DNA of 64,000 bases from Ruminococcus sp. (lineage in GTDB: Bacteria; Bacillota; Clostridia; Oscillospirales; Ruminococcaceae): NCBI GenBank assembly GCA_016290875.1, contig JAEEVL010000009.1:1-64000 (forward strand), read 5' to 3'. How positions within the stretch are numbered: the first letter of the stretch is position 1; each line of letters starts with the position of its first letter. This document shows, piece by piece, positions 17,676-25,708 of this stretch. The position numbers and the translations under genes were made by a program. Below the pieces are notes generated by a model. It worked only from the letters and a program-made list of their open reading frames with translations, was not told where the DNA came from and ran no database searches.

Positions 17676-18293
17676 ATGAAAGTATTTGATAAGCCGTATC
17701 AATTTAATCTTTGGCCAAAGATTAAATGCGTGTGCTTGTTGGCTTTGCTAATTTTTATCGCTTTACTGTATGTACCGCTATCAGTTTTTTATATTATTCA
17801 TATAAAAAGAGAGACTTCTCCATTTATTATTACATTATTTGAAACAATAGTCACTTTTTTGTCTGTTACTTTAAGTATTTTGGCGGCAAATATTGCAGAT
17901 AATATCAATAATTGTATTGTAGATGGTTTGAATAAAATTTGTTTTAAGAACAAAAGGTTTGGCAATGACATAAAGTTGTCTGAATATAAAATAGATAAGT
18001 TTGATATAGTCTCTAAATTAGTTAAAAAGATGTATGATATTGTATTCGCTTTGTATTTTTTCATCACAATTGTTCATTGCTTTTTAACTTGGAATGGTGA
18101 AGTTATGGCTTGCATTTCCTTTTATGTTTCAGCTTTATCAGTATATTTCACTATTCGTTTAGCAATCATTTCTGTTATTTCATTCTATAGTATTGTAAAT
18201 AACGTTTCAAAAGCTTTATTTTTCATAGATAAATTAATGGATATTGAAGCAGATCAGATGAATGATATTAAGATAACAAGTTCTAATTCGTAA
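17676..18293 (+). CDS. Four-helix membrane protein of unknown cassette
   Basis: 205 aa; ATG 17676 starts 1 nt after the previous stop. Hydrophobic segments lie at about residues 18-38, 48-68, 118-138 and 143-168 (KCVCLLALLIFIALLYVPL, ITLFETIVTFLSVTLSILAA). No family recognised. A membrane protein coupled to a soluble partner in an island resembles abortive-infection effector layouts, but this is inference. Confidence 0.65.
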   Translation: MKVFDKPYQFNLWPKIKCVCLLALLIFIALLYVPLSVFYIIHIKRETSPFIITLFETIVTFLSVTLSILAANIADNINNCIVDGLNKICFKNKRFGNDIKLSEYKIDKFDIVSKLVKKMYDIVFALYFFITIVHCFLTWNGEVMACISFYVSALSVYFTIRLAIISVISFYSIVNNVSKALFFIDKLMDIEADQMNDIKITSSNS

Positions 18294-18650
18294 CATCACT
18301 TATTGATTTTATGAAGATGAATCAGCAAAGGAGTATTGTCAAATTTAAGAAATTCACAACTAAAAAGTCTGTAGAATATTATATTTCTTCGGTAAAACAA
18401 AAGTAGCGCAGAAAGTTAAATTTTATAGGTATAAAAAATCTGACACCTTGATTTTTATGCAATCAAATGTAGAAATGATTGCTATTGTGCATTAAAAAGA
18501 AAATGAGTTCAGAAATCAAGTTGAAGTGATAACTTGCTAAATATGAAAAAGATATTGAACCATTGAATTAAAATGATGACCAATAGAGATGTTTCAAATC
18601 ATATTTACTATAACGCTGTGATAGGAAATGTGGTATAAATCACTTACAGT
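18294..18650. other. Island right-end noncoding region with gene remnants
   Basis: AT-rich, no intact gene. A 31-codon frame (18311-18406) contains KKSVEYYISSVKQK, reminiscent of KKSYITSIQNNK in the 57 aa protein at 16796, and another frame ends KSDTLIFMQSNVEMIAIVH. These look like decayed fragments. Confidence 0.45.
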
Positions 18651-18712
18651 GGTAGAGCACTCGGCTGTTAACCGAGTTGTCGCCCGTTCGAGCCGGGCAG
18701 GGGGAGCCAAAG
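18651..18712 (+). repeat. attR: displaced tRNA-Asn 3' end
   Basis: 62 bp identical to 856-917, comprising the D-loop to CCA of tRNA-Asn plus three bases. It lacks the acceptor 5' strand, so it is not a functional tRNA. It marks the island's right boundary. Confidence 0.9.
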
Positions 18713-18740
18713 CGTTTGCGAAAGCAGACGCTTTTTTTTT
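18711..18740 (+). terminator. Original tRNA-Asn terminator
   Basis: AGCGTTTGC-GAAA-GCAGACGCT stem with one G-T pair, followed by nine or more T. It probably terminated tRNA-Asn before the island inserted. Confidence 0.8.
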
Positions 18741-18834
18741 ACCTAATTAACCGCATATACATAAATTATGCCGATTTTGCGTTTTGTATATATATCAATA
18801 TCATTTAAATATTATTAATTGTCGAAATTGTGTA

Positions 18835-18863
18835 TTGCATATTTTGTGCATATGTGATATAAT
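18835..18863 (+). promoter_or_regulatory. Promoter of the DUF4234 gene
   Basis: TTGCAT (18835-18840), 17 nt, TATAAT (18858-18863) with extended TGTG. Same style as the rRNA-region promoter. Confidence 0.75.
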
Positions 18864-18910
18864 TGTTTAAAGCGTTTTACGCTGGTATTATGTTAAGGGA
18901 GGTCAAATGA

Positions 18911-19249
18911 ATGGGCATTCAGAAAAGAGAAATTGTTAAATGCATTATTTTCTCAATTATCACTTGTGGCATCTACGGCTTTTATTGGTTTGTAAAGCTT
19001 AATGATGATACTAACGCTCTTGCGGGAGAACAGAGTACACCCGGTACAACTGCTCTTATTCTCTACATCGTAACTTGTGGTATCTACGGTTACTACTGGG
19101 CTTACAAGCAGGGTGAGAAGCTTGAGAGTGTACGTGCCTCAAAGGGTATGCAGAGCGGAAGTCTTCCTATTCTTTACATCGTTCTTATGTTTGTTATGCC
19201 GATCGCTGCATTTGCACTCATGCAGAATGAGATCAACACAGTAGCTTAA
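18911..19249 (+). CDS. DUF4234 domain membrane protein
   Basis: 112 aa; start behind AAGGGAGG. The repeated ITCGIYGFYWFVKLNDDTNAL and VTCGIYGYYWAYKQGEKL motifs define DUF4234 small membrane proteins. Two hydrophobic hairpins and a C-terminal helix. Monocistronic, between its own promoter and terminator. Function unknown. Confidence 0.85.
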   Translation: MGIQKREIVKCIIFSIITCGIYGFYWFVKLNDDTNALAGEQSTPGTTALILYIVTCGIYGYYWAYKQGEKLESVRASKGMQSGSLPILYIVLMFVMPIAAFALMQNEINTVA

Positions 19250-19256
19250 GATCCTT

Positions 19257-19292
19257 AACTGTCCGGTCCGACCGACCGGACAGTTTGTTTTT
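19257..19292 (+). terminator. Terminator of the DUF4234 gene
   Basis: AACTGTCCGGTC (19257-19268) pairs with GACCGGACAGTT (19274-19285), followed by TGTTTTT. Confidence 0.85.
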
Positions 19293-19297
19293 ATGGT

Positions 19298-19672
19298 ATG
19301 AAATCTAAAATAAACTTTATTAATCTCAAAAAAATGCTAATCGTTGCAGGACTTGGTCTTGCATATTATATATGGGTAACTCTGACTGGTATCGCACTGA
19401 AGTGCCCGGTTTATGCTGTGTCGAGACATCATATCAAATGTCCCGGCTGCGGTGTCAGCAGAGCGTGTATCAGCGAAGTACAGCTGAACTTCGCAAGTGC
19501 TGCACATTATAATATAGCTTTTGTTATACTTCAGCCTGTCTGGGCGGTATGTATTATAATGTGGCTGTTTGACAGCGGTGTGCGTTTCCGCCGTGTAGTG
19601 AGTATCATATCTCTTATTATTCTCCTTGTATTTTTCATGCTGAGAAATATTCCCTGTATTCCTATATACTGA
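19298..19672 (+). CDS. DUF2752 domain membrane protein
   Basis: 124 aa with the diagnostic CPGCGVSRA motif of DUF2752 and three hydrophobic helices. The start sits right after the preceding terminator with a weak ribosome site, so expression may rely on readthrough or an unseen promoter. Often found beside DUF4234 or TM2-type proteins. Role unknown. Confidence 0.85.
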   Translation: MKSKINFINLKKMLIVAGLGLAYYIWVTLTGIALKCPVYAVSRHHIKCPGCGVSRACISEVQLNFASAAHYNIAFVILQPVWAVCIIMWLFDSGVRFRRVVSIISLIILLVFFMLRNIPCIPIY

Positions 19673-19685
19673 ACGTTAATTTTAC

Positions 19686-19714
19686 TTGACATTTCATATT
19701 ATGTATGTTAAAAT
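19686..19714 (+). promoter_or_regulatory. Promoter of the envelope-polymer locus
   Basis: TTGACA (19686-19691), 17 nt, TAAAAT (19709-19714), about 50 nt upstream of the first sulfatase-fold gene. Confidence 0.8.
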
Positions 19715-19767
19715 AATGAAGTACGGCGTTTTTCGCCATTTTTAACATCATGGGAAAGAGGGAAATT

Positions 19768-21600
19768 ATGGAAACAACAGATGTAAATACACAGCCCGTA
19801 GAAGTACCGGCTGAAGAAACTCCTACACCTAAGAAAAAGGTCAAGAAGAAAAAGTTTACAAAGCTGAATGAGATATCTATTATTGTTCTTAGCTTTGCTA
19901 TCAGCTTTACGCTCTTCTTCTTCCCTCCGATGGATATATTCCTCGGAAATATGAGAGAGTTCGTTGTTGACTTCAAACACGTAGCCGCACCTATGCTCGG
20001 TGTATCACTCGCTTGTACCGGAGCACTCATACTTGTTCAGAATTTTCTGCTGCTTATTGCAGAATGGCTCTACAAAGTAGTTTCAAAGCTCCTGTTCGGC
20101 TTCCTGCTTGCTATATACGCGCAGATGCTCTTCTTCAACGGTAAGATGACCACTATTACCGGCGATACTACAAGCTACTCCGATGACAAGAAGAATGTTA
20201 TCATTAACCTTTTCATTCTTTTATTCATCTTACTCCTGCCGCTTGAATTCTACATAATCTCTTTGTTCAATAAAAAGAGCAAGTTCTTCAACTTCGGCAA
20301 AGGCATGGTACTGCCTTATGTAGCCGGGCTCATTTTTGTAATGCAGCTCGTTGGTACATTAAGCTCTATCGCTGGTGCTGATTTCAAGCAGTACAACAGA
20401 AGCTACACTCAGTACCTTTCATATGAACCTGCGCGTTCGCTTTCAAAGGATGAAAACATTGTCGTATTCCTCACAGACCGTCTCGACAGTTACTATATGG
20501 ACGACGTTCTTGAGAGATACCCTGATATCAAGGAAGACCTCGAAGGCTTCACTTTCTATCAGAACAATGTATCTCATAACACAAATACATTCCCGTCTAT
20601 ACCGCAGATGCTTACAACTTATACTTACCGCGGTACTGACTGGCCTGAGTATACAAGCTATGCATGGGACGAGAACACTGTTCCGAGACGCCTTACAGAG
20701 GCTGGCTGGAACTGCAATCTCCTCATCGACAGCCTTACAACTTACAGCAACATCTCCCAGCTTGAGGATCAGTGCAACAATCTTATCACTCGCGAGGGTG
20801 CTAAGGTAAAGTTCAACTACTTTGACAAGAAGGGCATCATCCCTACAATGGGACAGCTCTCATTTGCAAGACTTTCTCCTTATGCTTTCAAGGATGAATT
20901 CTCAACAGGTCTCGGTTCTAGCCTTTCAGCAAACTTCGTTTCATTTGAAACAGATACAGATGATATGATGCCTATGGCTGTTGATGTTGATTCGGATCTC
21001 AAGTATTATGACGATATCCTCTTCAACCACCTCAATGCTGACAGTGACAAGAAGACATTCAGCTTCATACATCTTAACTGCTCACATGGTTCATCTGCTG
21101 CTACTGCTGCTATTTATAATCCCGATGAGCCTGTTGACATCACATCAACTACAAGAGGCGGACTCGAGATAGTATTTGAGTATATGCGTCAGCTCAAGAA
21201 GCTCGGCCTTTACGACAATACAACTATCCTCATTCTCGGTGATCACGGCAGACCGCCTGTTGAGATCGAGTGTGACGGCGAAGAAGGACTTACAAGTCCT
21301 ATCATGACAGGTCTTCTTATCAAGCCTGCTAATGCTCCTGCTGAGCCACTCAAGATCGATCGTTACAGTGAGCTTTCAAATGATTTCTTCCCGGCAAGCA
21401 TTATGGATTTTGCCGGTATCGACCACAGCGACCTCGGTTACTCTTATCAGGACGTTATAGAGGGCGGACTCCACCCCGACAGATTTATGCAGACATTCCT
21501 CTGGGGCGGTTACGGTAAGGTATACTACAAAACCTATTATAAGATCACAGGTGACGCAAGAGATTTCGATAACTGGAAGGCTCTTGAAGGTCATGAATGA
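19768..21600 (+). CDS. LtaS-like sulfatase-fold membrane protein 1
   Basis: 610 aa; start at ATG 19768 behind AAGAGGG. A Lys-rich cytoplasmic tail, about five transmembrane helices (to ~200), then an extracytoplasmic alkaline-phosphatase-fold domain with FLTDRLDSYYMDD (metal Asp), NTNTFPS (nucleophile Thr region) and LGDHGRPP (metal Asp/His). Related to lipoteichoic acid synthase-type phosphoglycerol transferases. First of three tandem paralogs ahead of a glycerophosphotransferase, so a role in polymerising or decorating a glycerol-phosphate envelope polymer is inferred. Confidence 0.85.
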   Translation: METTDVNTQPVEVPAEETPTPKKKVKKKKFTKLNEISIIVLSFAISFTLFFFPPMDIFLGNMREFVVDFKHVAAPMLGVSLACTGALILVQNFLLLIAEWLYKVVSKLLFGFLLAIYAQMLFFNGKMTTITGDTTSYSDDKKNVIINLFILLFILLLPLEFYIISLFNKKSKFFNFGKGMVLPYVAGLIFVMQLVGTLSSIAGADFKQYNRSYTQYLSYEPARSLSKDENIVVFLTDRLDSYYMDDVLERYPDIKEDLEGFTFYQNNVSHNTNTFPSIPQMLTTYTYRGTDWPEYTSYAWDENTVPRRLTEAGWNCNLLIDSLTTYSNISQLEDQCNNLITREGAKVKFNYFDKKGIIPTMGQLSFARLSPYAFKDEFSTGLGSSLSANFVSFETDTDDMMPMAVDVDSDLKYYDDILFNHLNADSDKKTFSFIHLNCSHGSSAATAAIYNPDEPVDITSTTRGGLEIVFEYMRQLKKLGLYDNTTILILGDHGRPPVEIECDGEEGLTSPIMTGLLIKPANAPAEPLKIDRYSELSNDFFPASIMDFAGIDHSDLGYSYQDVIEGGLHPDRFMQTFLWGGYGKVYYKTYYKITGDARDFDNWKALEGHE

Positions 21601-21616
21601 TATTGTATAAGGCGGT

Positions 21617-23377
21617 ATGAATATGACACAGGTGAAAACCAGCAAGAAACGCTTTACAAAAGAAGCGGAGCTCATTATCCTCGCGCTCAGTGCGTCAATG
21701 AGCTTTATTCTGCTGTTGTTTTCACCTGTTATTCTTTATATGGAAGCTCCGGCTGCTTTTATGGTAGATATTTACCATATAGTTCCCGTCATGCTTCTTT
21801 TTTCTTTTCTGCTGACAGCCGCTCTTGCTTTGATACTTAATCTGTGTCTGTTTGCCGGTGATATACCGTTCAGGATTGGCTCAGGTATCGTTGCCGGTCT
21901 CGAGATAGCCGGTACCTTGCAGTCGCTTGTTCTCAACCGGAATTCCGAGATAATACTGCCTGCGGATATTCGCTACGGGGATCATAAGTCAGCTATCATT
22001 GGCAATTCCGTCCTTTTCTGGACAGTGACCATACTCCCGGCTGTGATAGCAGTGCTGGCAAAGTTCTTACCGGATAAGCTCGGACGGATTGTCAACAGAA
22101 GGACTGTGTTTATATGGTCAGCCACTTTTTTCATGCTGAATGGCTGTATAGCTGCCGGAAAGACTGCTTCCGCGCACCCGGGCAGATACAAGGGGGTTCA
22201 GGAGCGATACCTCTCATATGAGCCTGCTATGTCGCTTTCTGACGAGGGCAACGTAGTTGTGTTCCTCACAGACCGCCTTGACGGTTCGTGGATGGACGAA
22301 CTCCTTGTGAAGTATCCGGAGCTCAATGAAAAGTTCGGCGGATTCACATTCTATCAGAACAGTATATCCGTGGGCACAAGCACGTTCCCGACTGTACCTC
22401 AGATGCTCACAAACACGACGTACAACGACGATGAGTGGTACAGGTATCTTACTAAGGCGTGGAGCGGAGACACCCTCACGAAACGTCTCAGCGACAATGA
22501 TTACAGAGTGTATCTGCTTCCGGACAGCATAACCACTCTCAGCAGCGTTTCTCAGGTCGAGGGACAATGCGACAATATAAAGAAGTGCAGCGGCGTAAAG
22601 ATGAATTACTTCGGCAAAAAGGGCGTTGCTGTGAATATGCTCAGGCTCTCAGCCGCAAGAATGGCTCCGACTGCTCTGAAGCATAACATTCAGTATTGGA
22701 TGGGTGCTAATTTCTGCCGCGATATGGTGAAATATCCGGCTATGGACGACCTCGAGCACAAGCAGGCAAGTCTTGAGAATGACCTTAAATTTGCTGAGTA
22801 TCTGAAAAATCACAGCATTACAGCGGATTCACCGAAAAAGACGTTCAGCTACATACACCTCAATTGCAGTCATACTGTTGATGACGGTGTTGCTGCTCTT
22901 TACGGTCTTGAGGGAGAAAATGACGTATACAAGACCACACGCGGAGATTTTGAGATACTGTTCGAGTATTTCAGACAGATGAAGGAAGCCGGAGTCTATG
23001 ACAAGACTACTATAATAGTTCTCGGGGATCACGGAAGAGCTCCGCGTGAACTGGGCGGCAACGGTATGGAACTGGACGGCGCTATAACTGCGGCTCTGCT
23101 TATAAAGCCTGCCGGTGCTGAAGAAAAGCCTCTTGCCAAAGATGCTGAAAGCGAACTGAGCATATCATCGTTTGCTCCGAGCATACTTGAATATGCTGGA
23201 GTTGACCGCAGCGGCTTCGGTCTGTCATACAATGATGTGATAAACGGCAGGATCAGGCAGCCGCGCTTCATAAGGGGATACGACTTTGCAGGCTATGGCA
23301 GAATGGTAGAAAAGTCAGCTTATGAGGTCAGCGGAGACGCGCGGGACTTCGCAAACTGGACTCGTATAGACGAATAA
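21617..23377 (+). CDS. LtaS-like sulfatase-fold membrane protein 2
   Basis: 586 aa; begins 16 nt after paralog 1 without a terminator, so cotranscribed. Five hydrophobic helices then the catalytic domain: FLTDRLDGSWMDEL, GTSTFPT (the Asn of the paralogs replaced by Ser), SYIHLNCSH and LGDHGRAP. Alignable along its whole length with its neighbours but clearly diverged, which suggests different substrates. Confidence 0.83.
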   Translation: MNMTQVKTSKKRFTKEAELIILALSASMSFILLLFSPVILYMEAPAAFMVDIYHIVPVMLLFSFLLTAALALILNLCLFAGDIPFRIGSGIVAGLEIAGTLQSLVLNRNSEIILPADIRYGDHKSAIIGNSVLFWTVTILPAVIAVLAKFLPDKLGRIVNRRTVFIWSATFFMLNGCIAAGKTASAHPGRYKGVQERYLSYEPAMSLSDEGNVVVFLTDRLDGSWMDELLVKYPELNEKFGGFTFYQNSISVGTSTFPTVPQMLTNTTYNDDEWYRYLTKAWSGDTLTKRLSDNDYRVYLLPDSITTLSSVSQVEGQCDNIKKCSGVKMNYFGKKGVAVNMLRLSAARMAPTALKHNIQYWMGANFCRDMVKYPAMDDLEHKQASLENDLKFAEYLKNHSITADSPKKTFSYIHLNCSHTVDDGVAALYGLEGENDVYKTTRGDFEILFEYFRQMKEAGVYDKTTIIVLGDHGRAPRELGGNGMELDGAITAALLIKPAGAEEKPLAKDAESELSISSFAPSILEYAGVDRSGFGLSYNDVINGRIRQPRFIRGYDFAGYGRMVEKSAYEVSGDARDFANWTRIDE

Positions 23378-23382
23378 TCAAT

Positions 23383-23426
23383 GGCTGTAATGGCGTTATA
23401 GCGCCGTTACAGCCTTATTTTTTGAG
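23383..23426 (+). terminator. Terminator after paralog 2
   Basis: GGCTGTAA...TTACAGCC stem (23383-23414) then TTATTTTTT. Confidence 0.8.
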
Positions 23427-23462
23427 AATTTTGTTATAAATGCTCAATTCTTTGCGGATTCC

Positions 23463-23491
23463 TTGACAATGTCGAAGCGCTGTGATACAAT
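23463..23491 (+). promoter_or_regulatory. Promoter of paralog 3 and downstream genes
   Basis: TTGACA (23463-23468), 17 nt, TACAAT (23486-23491). The GGAGGGA ribosome site is at 23531-23537. Confidence 0.8.
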
Positions 23492-23540
23492 AATAGAGTA
23501 TGCTGTATAAGAGCATAATGTAATATGTCAGGAGGGAACT

Positions 23541-25379
23541 ATGAGCAGCAAGGAACTCCGTATTGACAGAAATAAAAAACGAAATAAGAAAAGTCCGAAT
23601 AAACAGATACCGCCGGAGCGCCTCAGCAAAAGGGATGTTGCGGAACCGTTTCTGCTTGCCCTGGCTGTGAGCCTGGCAGTATTCGTATTGTCTCCGCTGT
23701 ATGTCATTTCCGGCAGCAGAGAGGACTTCCCGCTTGATTTCTCTTATATGATGAAGACATTGGCGCTTGCCGGTTTTGTTGATATCATGCTTTTGGGAGG
23801 TCTGCTCCTGTTTTTGGAGTGGAAGTTCAGGCGTGTGTATGCTGTCGTCTCGCGGATCATCGCAGGTTTTCTGCCGGCGTTTTTCGTACAGGCGATTTTC
23901 CTGAACAACTCGCATACGGCTATGACAGGTCATCAGGCTGGATATAATGAATTCAACTTCACTACATACAGCAATCTGCTGATATATCTGCTTATAGTCA
24001 GTCTGCCGCTTCTGCTGAAGCTTGCGGCTAAAAAGAAGCCGGATAACAAGAAGCTTGCGGCTGCTGACAAAAAAAGCGTCTTCTGCATAGCGGCTGTTGC
24101 TGTTATAGTTCAGCTCGGCTGGACAGGCGTGAAAGCTTCACAGACTGACTTTAACAAGTGCAGCGATACGTATACCGGCTATCTTTCATATGAGAATGCC
24201 ATGTCGCTCTCTGACGATGAGAATATTGTCGTATTCCTCGTTGACAGGCTCGACGGTACATATATGGACGAGCTCCTGGAAAAGTATCCGGAGCTGAATG
24301 AAAAGTTCGCCGGTTTTACATTCTATCAGAACAATGTCTCGCATACGACAAATACCTTCCCGTCTGTTGCTCAGATGCTCACAGGCAAGCAGTACGACGG
24401 CAGGGAATGGCCTCAGTATATGCGTTCTGCATGGGATGATGAATGTGTTCCTGCACAGCTCAAAAAAGCAGGGTATGATATAAATATCATACCGGACAGC
24501 ATAACCACAGTCAGCACACCAAGACTGATAAGCGATTTCTGCGACAATATATCCTATTATGATGATGTGAGGATCAATCGCTTCGGTGACTGCGGCGTTG
24601 TTCATGCGCTTTCAAAGCTCTCGCTTGCAAGGCTTATGCCGAACAGGTTCAAGGGAACAGTTGCTGCCGGTCTCGGCGCTAATGTCGGAAGGCATTTCGT
24701 TAAGGCGGCAGGTGAGGAACGTCCTGACAGGGTACTTCCTTCGATGAAGCCTGAGACTGATATACGCTTCTACAATTATATGAGTGAAAACGGTCTGAGG
24801 GCGGACAATGCGAACAAGACATTCTCGTTCATACACCTCAGCGGTGCTCACAATAATTCTCAGGAGATAGCAGAGCTCTATAAGCCGCTCGATGAGAAGC
24901 TTGACCACATCAATACCACCCGCGGCGACTTTGAGATACTGTTCAGTTATTTTGAACAGCTGAAGCAGCTCGGCATATATGACAATACCACGATCGTTAT
25001 ACTCGGTGATCATGGCAGACCACCGAATGAGACGGACTATTTCTTCAGCACTAAGCTGAAAGGAGCGATAACTACTGCGCTCCTGATAAAGCCTGCCGGC
25101 AAGAGTTCCGGAGAACTCCGCTTTGACAGAGACTCGGAGCTTTCCAACGACAATTTCCCGGCGAGCATACTCGAATTTGCCGGCTTGGATCACAGCGAAT
25201 ACGGCAATTCGTACAGCGACATCATCAAAAATGATCTTCATCCCGACAGGTATTTCCAGTCCGTTAAGTTCATCAACTACGGCAGTCTGAAATACACGGC
25301 GAGATATAAGATAACCGGCGACGCCAGGGACTTTGACAACTGGGAGCTTCTGCCGGAACACGAAAACAGCTTAAAATAA
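23541..25379 (+). CDS. LtaS-like sulfatase-fold membrane protein 3
   Basis: 612 aa. Basic N-terminus, about five transmembrane helices to ~205, then the catalytic domain with FLVDRLDGTYMDEL, NTFPSVAQM, SFIHLSGAHNN and LGDHGRPPNE. It has its own promoter, and the small membrane protein and YidC-glycerophosphotransferase genes follow without a visible terminator, so they probably form one unit. Confidence 0.85.
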   Translation: MSSKELRIDRNKKRNKKSPNKQIPPERLSKRDVAEPFLLALAVSLAVFVLSPLYVISGSREDFPLDFSYMMKTLALAGFVDIMLLGGLLLFLEWKFRRVYAVVSRIIAGFLPAFFVQAIFLNNSHTAMTGHQAGYNEFNFTTYSNLLIYLLIVSLPLLLKLAAKKKPDNKKLAAADKKSVFCIAAVAVIVQLGWTGVKASQTDFNKCSDTYTGYLSYENAMSLSDDENIVVFLVDRLDGTYMDELLEKYPELNEKFAGFTFYQNNVSHTTNTFPSVAQMLTGKQYDGREWPQYMRSAWDDECVPAQLKKAGYDINIIPDSITTVSTPRLISDFCDNISYYDDVRINRFGDCGVVHALSKLSLARLMPNRFKGTVAAGLGANVGRHFVKAAGEERPDRVLPSMKPETDIRFYNYMSENGLRADNANKTFSFIHLSGAHNNSQEIAELYKPLDEKLDHINTTRGDFEILFSYFEQLKQLGIYDNTTIVILGDHGRPPNETDYFFSTKLKGAITTALLIKPAGKSSGELRFDRDSELSNDNFPASILEFAGLDHSEYGNSYSDIIKNDLHPDRYFQSVKFINYGSLKYTARYKITGDARDFDNWELLPEHENSLK

Positions 25380-25416
25380 AAATCACATACACAAGTTAAG
25401 AAAGGGAGAAATTTTT

Positions 25417-25671
25417 ATGTTAACTGCAATGACTTCACAATCCGCAATGTACATCGATCCTGCGACCACAAGCTATATCATTCAGATAGGTGCAGGTATC
25501 CTCATCGCTCTCGGTACCTTCTTCGGTATCTTCTGGAGCAAGATCAGACGCGCTTTCAAGAAGAAGGACGAAAAGATCGAAGCTATCGATGCTTCACAGG
25601 TAAATGCTCTCCATGACGGCGAAAAGGACGTTATCACAGCAGACGATCTTCTCAGCGACGATAAGGACTGA
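25417..25671 (+). CDS. Small membrane protein with YIDP motif
   Basis: 84 aa, GGGAG ribosome site. The N-terminal motif MYIDPATTSYIIQ is followed by one transmembrane helix and a basic then acidic cytoplasmic tail. Small proteins with a YIDPGTG-like motif recur in envelope-polymer loci. Its position between the sulfatase-fold gene and the glycerophosphotransferase implies an accessory role. Confidence 0.75.
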   Translation: MLTAMTSQSAMYIDPATTSYIIQIGAGILIALGTFFGIFWSKIRRAFKKKDEKIEAIDASQVNALHDGEKDVITADDLLSDDKD

Positions 25672-25708
25672 GCCCCTACATTAAATTATTCACCACAGGA
25701 GAGTTTAT

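Larger units (their letters stand above)
918..18712. mobile_element. tRNA-Asn genomic island, ~17.8 kb
   Basis: Flanking 62 bp direct repeats derived from tRNA-Asn delimit the island. Inside are conjugative-element accessory genes, a serine recombinase fused to an accessory protein, candidate defence genes and several decayed genes. No tyrosine integrase, relaxase or mating-pore gene is visible, so it looks like a degraded integrative element that cannot move unaided. The recombinase half and everything to its right are visibly more AT-rich than the flanking chromosome. Confidence 0.85.

Noticed and set aside
918..18712. Complete integrative conjugative element
   Set aside because: No relaxase, coupling protein, VirB4-like ATPase or tyrosine integrase was found; only accessory genes remain.
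24612..25361. 249-codon minus-strand frame inside the third LtaS-like gene
   Set aside because: Antisense shadow created by codon bias of the real gene; no independent support.
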